This document shows positions 18,172-28,527 of a stretch of DNA of 64,000 bases, piece after piece (position 1 is the stretch's first letter; every line of letters begins with the position of its first letter). This DNA is from Janthinobacterium aquaticum (lineage in GTDB: Bacteria > Pseudomonadota > Gammaproteobacteria > Burkholderiales > Burkholderiaceae_D): assembly GCF_009208565.1 (NCBI RefSeq), contig NZ_WFLK01000015.1, forward strand, positions 62,001 to 126,000. Direction: 5' to 3'. A model generated the notes under the pieces. That model did no database searches, had not been told where the DNA came from, and saw only the letters and a list, made by a program, of their open reading frames with translations. A program made the position numbers and the translations under genes.

Positions 18172-19803
18172 TCATCCAGCAGCCAACCGCGCCGCCCTGC
18201 AACCCCACCACGCCGCTTCCTCGAATACGGAAAAACCCGACAGGTCGGCATGCGCAAACAGGATGGCGCCGTCGTGTTCGCGCAGCGCTTTGAAGCCGGC
18301 ATTGCTGCGAAAGCCCGGCAGCGGGGCGGCCATGGCGTGGCCGCGCACGGTGATGTCGACGCGCTCGACGCAGCTGGCGAACTGGCGGCCGTAGGCGCTG
18401 TGCAGGTCGACGCTGGCCAGCGCCAGCAGTTCTTCCGGCGTTGCCGTATCGAGCCACTTGCGCGCCTGTTCCGGCGTGCGGTCCGACAGCGCGACATAGG
18501 CGCTGAAAACGGTTTTTTCGGGCGGGCGCACGCGGATGTCCTGGTGGGTCGAGACCACGTAGCCGAGGCCAGGCTCCTGGTACACCACGTTGTCCCAGCA
18601 CAGGGGAGCATGCGGCAGTTCGTCGGGAAAGCGCTTGAGCAGGAAGTTGGCCACCATCCATGGCGCATACGCGGGTACATGGCGTTTGATGTCAAAGCCG
18701 TAGCTGGCGATGTCTTTCACCACGCGCGCGGCTACATACAAGGGCATGGCGCAGATGGCCTTGCGGGCCTTGACCAGATACGTGCGCGGCTGGCCGTCGA
18801 TCAGCTCCATGCACAGCGCTTCGACGCCTTCAGCAGTGGTGGTGACGGAGACCACCGTGCCGGCGCGGCGCCGGATGCCGGAGCTTTGCTCCAGTGCGCT
18901 GGCCACCGGCTGCATGCCGCCGGGCCAGGTCAGCCAGGCGCCGTTGCCGGCATTGGCAGCCTGGCCCCAGCGGCTGCAGTAGTAATGCAGGCCGGCCCAG
19001 GCCGAAACCTGGTCATAGCGCGTGCCGTAGTCGTCGCGGCAGCAGTAGTTCAGATACCAGTGCAGCGTGGGCGAGGTGTAGCCCTGCTGCTCAAGCCAGG
19101 CTTTCAGCGTGATGCGGTCGAGCGCCTGCCAGGCCGGGTCCTGCGACGATTCGACGGTCGGGAACACGAACACACGCTTGCCGTCGTTGCCGCGCGCCTG
19201 GCGCAAGCGCCGCACTTCGGCAAAGAAGCGTTCATGCTGCGCCAGTTCCTCGTGCGATACGCCTTCGGTGGGAATAAAGCCGTCCTGCCACTGGCCGTTG
19301 AACAGCAGCCGCTCTTCGGGCGCGTGCAGCACGTAGCGCTCATCGTAGTACGGCTTTTCGGCCTGCGGGTCGCGCAGGATATAGCCGAGGTCAAACAGGA
19401 TATCGCGCACATGGGTGGACTCGGGCGATGGCAGCGGCAGGTAATGGCCGCCGGTCGGATAGGCCAGCTCGCCGAACTGGCCGCCTGCCGCATTGCCATA
19501 AGGCTGCGGGCCGTCGATCATCAGGCTATCGTGGTGGCCGAGCTTTTTCAGCTGCCAGGCGGCAGTCAAGCCGGCCATGCCCGAGCCGAGTATGGCCACA
19601 TCGGTCACCAACGTTTCGGATGGCGGCGGCAAGGCAGTATGCTCACGCAGCAGCTTGCGCAGCGCGTGGCCCTCCTCGCGGCCGGGATAGAGCACGCGCG
19701 GCGTGATTTCCTGCCAGCGCAGGTAGGCTGCGATACTGCCGGCGCCCGCTGCCACGGCGGCCGCACCGCCGGCAGACCATAACAAAAAAGAGCGGCGCTG
19801 CAT
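18172..19803 (-). CDS. FAD-dependent amine-oxidase-like oxidoreductase with Tat signal
   Basis: 543-residue flavoprotein. The N-terminus QRRSFLLW followed by an Ala/Gly-rich hydrophobic stretch is a twin-arginine signal, so the protein is probably exported folded with its FAD. The dinucleotide-binding motif VAILGSGMAGLTAAWQL begins near residue 68. The overall plan resembles flavin amine oxidases and other NAD(P)-binding Rossmann oxidoreductases. It starts one base inside the stop of the upstream aminopropyltransferase gene (TGATG), so polyamine oxidation is a reasonable but unproven role. The substrate is not visible from sequence. Confidence 0.75.
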   Translation of the reverse strand: MQRRSFLLWSAGGAAAVAAGAGSIAAYLRWQEITPRVLYPGREEGHALRKLLREHTALPPPSETLVTDVAILGSGMAGLTAAWQLKKLGHHDSLMIDGPQPYGNAAGGQFGELAYPTGGHYLPLPSPESTHVRDILFDLGYILRDPQAEKPYYDERYVLHAPEERLLFNGQWQDGFIPTEGVSHEELAQHERFFAEVRRLRQARGNDGKRVFVFPTVESSQDPAWQALDRITLKAWLEQQGYTSPTLHWYLNYCCRDDYGTRYDQVSAWAGLHYYCSRWGQAANAGNGAWLTWPGGMQPVASALEQSSGIRRRAGTVVSVTTTAEGVEALCMELIDGQPRTYLVKARKAICAMPLYVAARVVKDIASYGFDIKRHVPAYAPWMVANFLLKRFPDELPHAPLCWDNVVYQEPGLGYVVSTHQDIRVRPPEKTVFSAYVALSDRTPEQARKWLDTATPEELLALASVDLHSAYGRQFASCVERVDITVRGHAMAAPLPGFRSNAGFKALREHDGAILFAHADLSGFSVFEEAAWWGCRAARLAAG

Positions 19804-21314
19804 CAGCGTATCACCCGGTTCCAGTCCTGCTCGAATTCATGCACCAGCGACTGCGTGTTGAGTCGGTTCGGCGCCATCGGCAGCTTCTTCATGTCGGGCG
19901 GGAAACTGAACATTTCGCGCGTGGTGTCGGCGTTCAGATAGCGCATAGTCAGCCGGTAACGGGTGGGTGGCGTGTAGTCAGCCTGCGGCGAGGCGAGAAT
20001 AAAGCCCCATTCGCCGAACGAGGGCACATAGGCATGATACGGCCAGGTGCGCATGCCCACTTCGCGCAGCGTGGCGTCGATGGTCCAGTAGGCGTGCGGT
20101 GCAAAGAAAGGCGAAGTCGATTGCACCACCATCAGGCCCTTGGCGGCCAGGTGTTTTTTCACCAGGTCATAGAACGGCACCGAATACAGCTTGCCCAGCG
20201 CGAAGCTCGATGGGTCGGGGAAGTCGACAATGGCCGCGTCGAACATCTCGCTGCTGCCACGCAGCCAGACGGCGGCGTCGGCGTTGATGACGGTCACGCG
20301 TTTGTCCGAGAACGATTTGTGATTCAGGGCAGCCAGCTCGGGGCGGGTGGTAAAAGCGCCTGTCATGGCCGGGTCCAGGTCGACTACGGTCACGTGTTCG
20401 ATATTCGGATAGCGCAAAATCTCGCGCAGCGCCAGGCCATCGCCGCCGCCCAGTACCAGCACGCGACGCGCCCACGGCAACGCTTCGAGCACCGGATGCA
20501 CCAGCGCCTCATGGTAGCGGTACTCGTCGCGCGAGGAAAACTGCAGGTTGCCGTTGATGTACAGACGCGTATCGTCCTTCCAGCGCGTGATCACCAGCCG
20601 TTGATACGGGGTGGTAGTGGAATAGATGATCTGGTCGCCGAACAGGCCATGCTCGCCCCACGCCACCATGCGGTCCGACATTGCGAAGCCGGCCACCAGC
20701 AGCAGCAGGACGGCGCAGGCGCGCAGCAGGCGCCCGGCCAGGTTTTTCAGTTCGGCGCGAAACACCCAGATGGTCCACAGGCCCACACCGACATTGAGCA
20801 TGCCGAACAAAAAGCCGGTGCGCACCAGTCCCAGATGCGGCGCCAGCACCAGCGGGAACAGTACGGAGACGGCCAGTGCGCCCAGGTAGTCGAACGTCAG
20901 CACGCGGCTGACCAGTTCGGAAAATTCGGTCTGGCGCGAATTCAAGGCGCGCATCACCAGCGGCACTTCCATGCCAACCAGCGCGCCGATCAGAAACACC
21001 ATCACATACAATAAGGTGCGGAACGGCGCCGCCATCCAGGAAAAGGTCATGAACAGGATGGCAGCGGACAGGCCGCCGATCAGGCCGACAGCCAGTTCGA
21101 TATCGACAAAGCGCGACAGCACATCGTCGTCTTTGACATACTTTGAAAAGTGAGCGCCTACACCCATGGCAAACAGGTAGCAGCCGATAATCGTGGAAAA
21201 CTGCAGGATGGAGTCGCCGAGCAGGTAGCTCGACATGGCGCCGGCGATCAGTTCATAAGCCAGGCCGCAGGAAGCGACCACGAAGACGGACAGAATCAGA
21301 ATCTTTTTGTTCAT
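19803..21314 (-). CDS. speE: membrane-bound polyamine aminopropyltransferase (spermidine synthase-like)
   Basis: 503 residues from the chosen ATG. The N-terminal ~215 residues contain about seven membrane helices; the C-terminal half is a spermidine-synthase domain with the decarboxylated-AdoMet site VLVLGGGDGLALREI, the acidic VVDLDPAM and the proton-acceptor region DAAIVDFPDPSS. It transfers an aminopropyl group to a polyamine acceptor. The ATG (MNKKILIL) was preferred over a TTG 13 codons upstream that falls in the 59-base divergent promoter. It is coupled to the flavin oxidase downstream and faces the DUF350-SPFH-DUF4178-speD operon, which can supply its donor substrate. Confidence 0.85.
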   Translation of the reverse strand: MNKKILILSVFVVASCGLAYELIAGAMSSYLLGDSILQFSTIIGCYLFAMGVGAHFSKYVKDDDVLSRFVDIELAVGLIGGLSAAILFMTFSWMAAPFRTLLYVMVFLIGALVGMEVPLVMRALNSRQTEFSELVSRVLTFDYLGALAVSVLFPLVLAPHLGLVRTGFLFGMLNVGVGLWTIWVFRAELKNLAGRLLRACAVLLLLVAGFAMSDRMVAWGEHGLFGDQIIYSTTTPYQRLVITRWKDDTRLYINGNLQFSSRDEYRYHEALVHPVLEALPWARRVLVLGGGDGLALREILRYPNIEHVTVVDLDPAMTGAFTTRPELAALNHKSFSDKRVTVINADAAVWLRGSSEMFDAAIVDFPDPSSFALGKLYSVPFYDLVKKHLAAKGLMVVQSTSPFFAPHAYWTIDATLREVGMRTWPYHAYVPSFGEWGFILASPQADYTPPTRYRLTMRYLNADTTREMFSFPPDMKKLPMAPNRLNTQSLVHEFEQDWNRVIR

Positions 21315-21373
21315 GTGGGCTTTTTTTGTTCTAATATGCTTAAACGTTATCAAGTTCTCAATCGAGGAATGCC

Positions 21374-21760
21374 GTGCACGACATCCTAAACTATCTGATC
21401 CACCTTTTTCTGGCTGCGGTGCTGCTGGTGATCTTTTTTGTGATCTATACGCGCTTCACGCCGTATAACGAAGTACTGCTGATCCGCCAGGGCAACCAGG
21501 CCGCAGCGCTGTCGCTGGGCGGCGCCATGCTGGGCTTTTCCGCCACCATCGCCTCGTCCCTGATGCATACGGCCGATTACCAGCAGTTTTTTGCCTGGGC
21601 TTTCGGTGCGATGGTGGTGCAGCTGCTGGCCTATATGGTGGCCACGCGTTTGCTGCGCATGTCCAAAGACCAGATCGAATCGAACAACAGCGCCTTTGGC
21701 GGCCTGCTGGCAGCCATTTCGCTGTCGATCGGCGCCATCAACGCCGCCTGCATTTCCTGA
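21374..21760 (+). CDS. DUF350 family membrane protein
   Basis: 128-residue protein with four hydrophobic helices (about 7-27, 44-64, 73-90 and 105-125), matching the DUF350 (YjfL-like) pattern of paired helices. The GTG start is chosen because GAGGA lies six bases upstream; an ATG nearby is out of frame. Function is unknown; DUF350 proteins recur next to polyamine-ligase/synthase and SPFH or PspA-like genes. It is the first gene of the right-hand arm and is followed 25 bases later by the SPFH gene. Confidence 0.8.
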   Translation: MHDILNYLIHLFLAAVLLVIFFVIYTRFTPYNEVLLIRQGNQAAALSLGGAMLGFSATIASSLMHTADYQQFFAWAFGAMVVQLLAYMVATRLLRMSKDQIESNNSAFGGLLAAISLSIGAINAACIS

Positions 21761-21785
21761 CCCCATACTTGCAAGGACTACCATC

Positions 21786-22826
21786 ATGAGCCTCGGCAGC
21801 TTTATCAAGAAGCAGTTTATCGATGTATTGCAATGGAACGAAGAGGTCGACGGCGTACTGGCCTGGCGCTTTCCGATGCAGGACTTCGAGATCCAGAACG
21901 GCGCCATCCTGAACGTGCGCGAGTCGCAGGTGGCGGTGTTCGTCAACGAAGGCAAGATCGCCGACGTGTTCGGCCCCGGCACCCACAAGCTGACCACGCA
22001 AACACTGCCGCTGCTGACCAACCTGAAAAACTGGGACAAGCTGTTCGAGTCGCCTTTCAAGTCGGACGTGTATTACTTCAGCACCCGCGTGCAGACCGGC
22101 CGCAAATGGGGCACGCCGCAGCCGATCACCATCCGCGACAAGGATTTCGACATGATACGGGTACGTGCCTTCGGCATGTATTCGTACCGCATTGCCGACC
22201 CGCGCACCTTTTTCACCGAAATTTCCGGCACGCGCGAAGTCTATACGCGCGATGAAGTCGAAGACCAGCTGCGCGGCATCCTGATGGCCAGCATGGCCAG
22301 TTCGCTCGGCAGCGCCAACCTGCCCTTCCTCGACATGGCAGCCAACCAGACGCTGATGGCGCAGCAGGTCAAGGGCGACCTGGCGCAGGCGTTTGCCCGC
22401 TATGGCGTGGGCCTCGACGAATTCAATGTGGCCAGCATCAGCCTGCCCGAAGAGCTGCAGGCAGCGCTGGACGCACGCATCTCGGCCGGCATGAAAGGCA
22501 GCCTGGGGGCAGACAAGTTGAGTGGCTACACGCGCTTCCAGACGGCCGACGCGATCCCGCTGGCAGCGCAGAACGAAGGCGGCATGGCCGGCATCGGCGC
22601 CGGCATGGGTGCCGGATTGACCATCGGCCAGGTGATGGCGCAGGGCATGGCGCAAGGCATCGGTAATCCTGCGCAGCAGCCGGCCCCGGCGGCGCCACCG
22701 GCACCAGCCGAGGAACCGATCGAAGCGCGCCTGGAAAAGCTCAAGGGCCTGCTCGACAAGGGCCTGATTTCAGCGGCCGACTACGATGGCGCCAAAGCTG
22801 AACTGCTGAAAAAACTGATCGGTTAA
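21786..22826 (+). CDS. SPFH/band-7-type protein with C-terminal SHOCT domain
   Basis: 346-residue protein. Residues about 20-270 form an SPFH-like (virion core protein) domain, with SQVAVFVNEGKIADVFGPG and TREVYTRDEVEDQLRG as family-like stretches. A low-complexity Gly/Met then Pro/Ala linker follows, then a SHOCT helix pair (about 312-346, RLEKLKGLLDKGLISAADYD). No membrane helix is evident, so attachment is probably peripheral. AAGGA lies ten bases before the ATG. The longer frame opening inside the DUF350 gene is rejected. Proteins of this type are linked to membrane stress; the role here is inferred from neighbours. Confidence 0.8.
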   Translation: MSLGSFIKKQFIDVLQWNEEVDGVLAWRFPMQDFEIQNGAILNVRESQVAVFVNEGKIADVFGPGTHKLTTQTLPLLTNLKNWDKLFESPFKSDVYYFSTRVQTGRKWGTPQPITIRDKDFDMIRVRAFGMYSYRIADPRTFFTEISGTREVYTRDEVEDQLRGILMASMASSLGSANLPFLDMAANQTLMAQQVKGDLAQAFARYGVGLDEFNVASISLPEELQAALDARISAGMKGSLGADKLSGYTRFQTADAIPLAAQNEGGMAGIGAGMGAGLTIGQVMAQGMAQGIGNPAQQPAPAAPPAPAEEPIEARLEKLKGLLDKGLISAADYDGAKAELLKKLIG

Positions 22827-22836
22827 GCGCCACCGC

Positions 22837-24297
22837 ATGCAAACTGTTTCCTGTCCCAGCTGCGGTGCGGAAGTCCATTTCCGCTCGCACGCTTCCGTGC
22901 TCGCCGTCTGCGAGTACTGCCACAGCACCCTGCTCAAAGACGCTGAATCGGTCAAGAATCTCGGCACCATGTCGGCCGTGCTGGAAGACTACACGCCGAT
23001 CCAGGTCGGCACGGCCGGCGTGTTCGATGGCGTCCATTTCACCGTGGTCGGGCGCATCCAGCAGCGCTATGCGGCCGGTACCTGGAACGAGTGGTACGTA
23101 CTGTTTGACGACGCCAGCACGGCCTGGCTGGGCGACTCGTCCGGCCTGTACACCATGACGCGCGAACGCAAGGCAACCGGCGCCCTGCCCGCCTTTGCCG
23201 AGCTGGTGGCGGGCCAGCGCTACAACATCAACGGCGAGCCCTATACGGCCGCCGAAGTGCGCAGCGGCGAGTGCATCGCCGGCCAAGGCGAGCTGCCGTT
23301 CAAGGTGGGCAGCGGCTGGCGCATCCAGGTTGCCGATTTCCGAAATTACGCCAGCTTCCTCACGCTCGACTATACCGACGGTCCACAGCCGTTGGTGTAC
23401 CAGGGCGTGGCCGTGACGCTCGACGGCATGCAATGCCAGCTGCTGCGCGACCCCGATGCGATTGCCGCGAGCAGCGGCAAATATCGCGGCAAGCTCGATG
23501 CACTCGATTGCCCATCGTGCGGCAGCGGCATCAAATATGTGCCGGGTGCGGCCGCACAGCTGATCTGCCCTGCCTGCCACGCTCAGCTCGACGCCACAGG
23601 CCCGCAGGCGCAGGTACTGGCCAAGGGCCAGCAGGCGGAAGATGAAGCAGACAGCAGCCTGGAACTCGGTGCCACGGCAAAGATCGACAATGTCGTCTTC
23701 ACGGTAATCGGCATGATGCGCCGCGAAGACGATGAGGGCACCGAGTGGAACGAGTATCTGCTGTATGGCGCGCAGGCCGGCTTTTTCTGGCTGGTGGAAA
23801 CCGATGACGGCTGGTCGCGCTCGACCGTACTGCCCAACTGGCCCACCTGGGAGTCCACTTCCGCCGAGCGCTGCACGCTCGATGGCGCCACCTTCGCCAA
23901 GCTGTACGACTATGGCTCGAAGGTCACTTATGCGGCCGGCGCCTTCAACTGGAAAGTGGCGGTCGGCGACAGCACCCACGTGTATGAATTCGAGCAGGGC
24001 CAGACCCGCCTGGCCGCGGAAATCACCAGCGAAGAGATGACCTGGTCACGCTCGATACCGGTTGCCTACGATCAGCTGGCAGCGTGGTTCGGCGCTGCGT
24101 TTTCGGGCGGCAGCGGCGCCGGCACGCCGGTCAAGCTCAGTCATCTGGGCGTGGCCAAGATCTTTATCATCATCACGCTGGTACTGAACGCCATTCCGCT
24201 GTTCGTGTCGTTTTCCAGCACCATGCTGTGGAGCCTGATCGGCTGCCTGGCGCTGTTCCTGCCGGCCCTGTTCCTCGATAAAAATGAAAAGCCATGA
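22837..24297 (+). CDS. DUF4178 protein with two zinc ribbons and C-terminal membrane anchor
   Basis: 486 residues. Two Cys4 zinc ribbons are visible, CPSC...CEYC at 6-29 and CPSC...CPAC near 225-248, each followed by a DUF4178 beta-rich repeat (EYTP/ELGATA... GRIQQRY and GMMRREDD with the shared WNEWYVLF/WNEYLLY core). Two hydrophobic segments at the C-terminus (about 436-475) anchor it. The internal duplication is obvious from the paired motifs. It begins 10 bases after the SPFH gene and overlaps the next small gene as ATGA. The biochemical function is unknown. Confidence 0.82.
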   Translation: MQTVSCPSCGAEVHFRSHASVLAVCEYCHSTLLKDAESVKNLGTMSAVLEDYTPIQVGTAGVFDGVHFTVVGRIQQRYAAGTWNEWYVLFDDASTAWLGDSSGLYTMTRERKATGALPAFAELVAGQRYNINGEPYTAAEVRSGECIAGQGELPFKVGSGWRIQVADFRNYASFLTLDYTDGPQPLVYQGVAVTLDGMQCQLLRDPDAIAASSGKYRGKLDALDCPSCGSGIKYVPGAAAQLICPACHAQLDATGPQAQVLAKGQQAEDEADSSLELGATAKIDNVVFTVIGMMRREDDEGTEWNEYLLYGAQAGFFWLVETDDGWSRSTVLPNWPTWESTSAERCTLDGATFAKLYDYGSKVTYAAGAFNWKVAVGDSTHVYEFEQGQTRLAAEITSEEMTWSRSIPVAYDQLAAWFGAAFSGGSGAGTPVKLSHLGVAKIFIIITLVLNAIPLFVSFSSTMLWSLIGCLALFLPALFLDKNEKP

Positions 24298-24470
24298 GTA
24301 AATATGTGATCTACGCGCTGATGGTGACGTTTTCCGTTACGGCCGCCAACTGGGTGCGCATGTTCAAGGTGGCCGGCAGCGGCAGCAGCGGCGGCTCCAG
24401 CTGGAGTTCGCGCACCGGCAGTGGCGGCGGCAGCTATGGCGGCGGCTCGAGCGGCGGCAGCCACAAATAA
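24294..24470 (+). CDS. 58-residue membrane-anchored Gly/Ser-rich protein
   Basis: A short gene overlapping the DUF4178 stop as ATGA and ending two bases before speD. Residues 4-20 form one hydrophobic helix (YVIYALMVTFSVTAAN). The rest is Gly/Ser-rich with three Gly-rich blocks and ends in HK. Overlaps and spacing on both sides argue that it is translated as part of the operon. I recognise no family; similar short Gly/Ser-tailed proteins occur near DUF4178 genes, from memory. Confidence 0.65.
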   Translation: MSKYVIYALMVTFSVTAANWVRMFKVAGSGSSGGSSWSSRTGSGGGSYGGGSSGGSHK

Positions 24471-24472
24471 GC

Positions 24473-24838
24473 ATGACCGCCACGCCGCATCTGCCTTTGG
24501 GCACCCATCTGCTGGCCGACCTGTCGGGCGTGGCGCCTGCGCGCCTGGTCGACTGCAGCCAGATCGAACAGCTGCTGCGCGAGGCGGCGCAGGCGGCCGG
24601 TGCGCAGGTACTGCATGGCCACTTTCACAGCTTTGGCCCTGGCATGGGCGTGACCGGCGTGCTGCTGCTGGCCGAGTCGCATATTTCGCTGCATACCTGG
24701 CCCGAGCACGGCTTTGCCGCCATCGATATCTTCATGTGCGGCGCGGCCCAGCCGCAGCGCGCGCTCGACATCATTATCGATGCGCTGCAGGCTACCGGCT
24801 GCGCCGTGCAAAACGTGCGGCGCGCGCCCGCTGGCTGA
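24473..24838 (+). CDS. speD: S-adenosylmethionine decarboxylase proenzyme (prokaryotic class 1B)
   Basis: 121-residue pyruvoyl-dependent enzyme that makes decarboxylated AdoMet, the aminopropyl donor for polyamine synthesis. The self-cleavage site Glu68-Ser69 lies in AESHISLHTWPEHGFAAIDI, with His74 and Cys89 (FMCG) as the processing and catalytic residues. The length matches the small SpeH/SpeD family. It is the last gene of the DUF350-SPFH-DUF4178 operon and complements the divergently encoded aminopropyltransferase. Confidence 0.93.
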   Translation: MTATPHLPLGTHLLADLSGVAPARLVDCSQIEQLLREAAQAAGAQVLHGHFHSFGPGMGVTGVLLLAESHISLHTWPEHGFAAIDIFMCGAAQPQRALDIIIDALQATGCAVQNVRRAPAG

Positions 24839-24888
24839 CTGGCGCCCGATCGCTTACACTGTCGCCTCACCGTCTACCGTCAGCCGCC

Positions 24889-25446
24889 ATGCGCCGTACT
24901 CTATTTGCCCTGCCCCTGCTGCCTATGCTGTTGCTGGCCACCGCCTGCAGCGACTATACGGCGCCCAGCCTGTATGACGCCACGCCCGAGTGCAAAACGT
25001 GGATCGACGGCTCGCGCTTCGAGCTGCCGCGCGGTATCAGCATCTATGCCACGCCGCCCACCACACTGAAAGATGGCGGCACCGAACTGGCGCTGATCTT
25101 TACGCTGCCGATCGGCACCCAGGCCAGCTTTACGCGCTTGTCGTTCCTGCTGGAAGAACCAAAGAAGGAGCCGTTTGCCGCCGCCAAAGTGACCACCATC
25201 TACCAGCGCGGCATGAACCAGAAGGCGGAAATCGTCGACGTGATCGAGCAGCTGCCGATCATGTTCTCGGCCGTTGGCAACAGCACCGAAACCCAATGGC
25301 GTTTGCGCCTGCAGCTGCCGCGCCAGCTGCCACCACGCTTTGACCTGTCGATGCCCGACATGCTGGTGGCCGGCAAGCGCTATCCGGTGCGCACGTTTAC
25401 GTATCGCTACTTTGACGAGCGCAAGGCATATGGGATGTGCCGGTAG
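24889..25446 (+). CDS. putative lipoprotein of unknown function
   Basis: 185 residues with an N-terminal hydrophobic stretch (about 5-18) ending in LLLATAC, a plausible though imperfect lipobox with Cys19. The remainder is soluble with no motif I recognise. The first ATG after speD (50 bases away) is taken as the start; upstream extension in the same frame overlaps speD. It may be co-transcribed with the polyamine operon. Two palindromic repeats lie just downstream. Confidence 0.65.
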   Translation: MRRTLFALPLLPMLLLATACSDYTAPSLYDATPECKTWIDGSRFELPRGISIYATPPTTLKDGGTELALIFTLPIGTQASFTRLSFLLEEPKKEPFAAAKVTTIYQRGMNQKAEIVDVIEQLPIMFSAVGNSTETQWRLRLQLPRQLPPRFDLSMPDMLVAGKRYPVRTFTYRYFDERKAYGMCR

Positions 25447-25470
25447 CTTATCAGCCGCGCCAACGATGTT

Positions 25471-25519
25471 GTCGGATTACGGCCTGCGGCCTCGGCGGCC
25501 CCGCCTAATCCGACCTACG
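25471..25519. repeat. REP-like palindrome (GGATTA type)
   Basis: GTCGGATTA...TAATCCGAC with a longer GC-rich loop, downstream of the lipoprotein gene. Confidence 0.85.
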
Positions 25520-25566
25520 CGACTACGCATGATACATAATCAATACCACCGACATTAAACAGCATC

Positions 25567-25600
25567 GTAGGTCGGGTTAGCCGGAACGGCGTAACCCGAC
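25567..25600. repeat. REP-like palindrome (GGGTTA type)
   Basis: GTCGGGTTA...TAACCCGAC, followed by the atp operon terminator. The GGATTA/GGGTTA pairing resembles that at 4.57-4.71 kb. Confidence 0.85.
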
Positions 25601-25633
25601 ACCACCACACCGCCACCAGACACCGCCACCAGC

Positions 25634-25665
25634 AAAAAAAAAGCAGCCCGAAGGCTGCTTTTTTA
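25634..25665. terminator. bidirectional rho-independent terminator at the end of the atp operon
   Basis: AAGCAGCC-CGAA-GGCTGCTT is flanked by A and T runs on both sides, so it can stop transcription leftward from atpC and rightward from the lipoprotein gene. Confidence 0.92.
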
Positions 25666-25679
25666 AACTGCACTGCAAA

Positions 25680-26099
25680 TTAATGCTTGCGCAGCTTCTG
25701 GATCGCGGCCAGTTGCGCAATCGCGCTGGCCAGCTCGGCTTGCGCTTGCGCGTAGTCGATGCCCGAATCCTTGTTGTGGATATTTTCTTCTGCCAGCTTC
25801 TTCGCTTCCAGCGCTTTCGCTTCGTCGAGGTCGTGACCGCGGATCGCGGTATCGGCCAGGACGGTCACGGTATCCGGTTGCACTTCGAGCAGACCGCCGG
25901 CAACGAAGACGAACTCTTCTTCAGCCTGGCCGACTACCTTGATGCGGACCGCGCCCGGACGGATGCGGGTAATCAAAGGCGTATGGCGTGGGTAGATACC
26001 CAGCTCGCCCTGTTCACCCGGCAACGCGACGAATTCTGCTTCACCTGAAAAAATCAGTTCTTCAGCGGAAACCACGTCAACGTGAATTGTGTGTGCCAT
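25680..26099 (-). CDS. atpC: ATP synthase epsilon subunit
   Basis: 139-residue central-stalk subunit that links and regulates F1. The start [14 protein letters not shown] is chosen because upstream in-frame residues come from the intergenic hairpin. [17 protein letters not shown] is the conserved beta-sandwich segment, and the C-terminal helical hairpin runs from about 90 to 139. It is the last gene of the operon. Confidence 0.97.
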   Translation of the reverse strand: MAHTIHVDVVSAEELIFSGEAEFVALPGEQGELGIYPRHTPLITRIRPGAVRIKVVGQAEEEFVFVAGGLLEVQPDTVTVLADTAIRGHDLDEAKALEAKKLAEENIHNKDSGIDYAQAQAELASAIAQLAAIQKLRKH

Positions 26100-26119
26100 G
26101 TGTGTCCTATCGGGTTGAA

Positions 26120-26143
26120 GAACCCCGCCCGGAGGCGGGGTTA
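26120..26143 (-). terminator. hairpin between atpD and atpC
   Basis: AACCCCGCC-CGGA-GGCGGGGTT forms a perfect 9-bp stem in the 60-base gap, with no T tract. It is more likely an RNA-processing or attenuation element setting the beta to epsilon ratio than a full terminator. Confidence 0.55.
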
Positions 26144-26158
26144 GGCCCAAACTTAATA

Positions 26159-28464
<2,306 letters not shown>

Positions 28465-28527
28465 GAGTCCTTACTCCTTCTGCGCGTAGGGCGGCGCCTC
28501 ACTCAAAGGTGGGCGCCGCCTGGCCGC

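Noticed and set aside
21591-21785. Upstream extension of the SPFH protein into the DUF350 gene
   Set aside because: The extra residues are an out-of-frame reading of DUF350 codons; AAGGA precedes the ATG at 21786.
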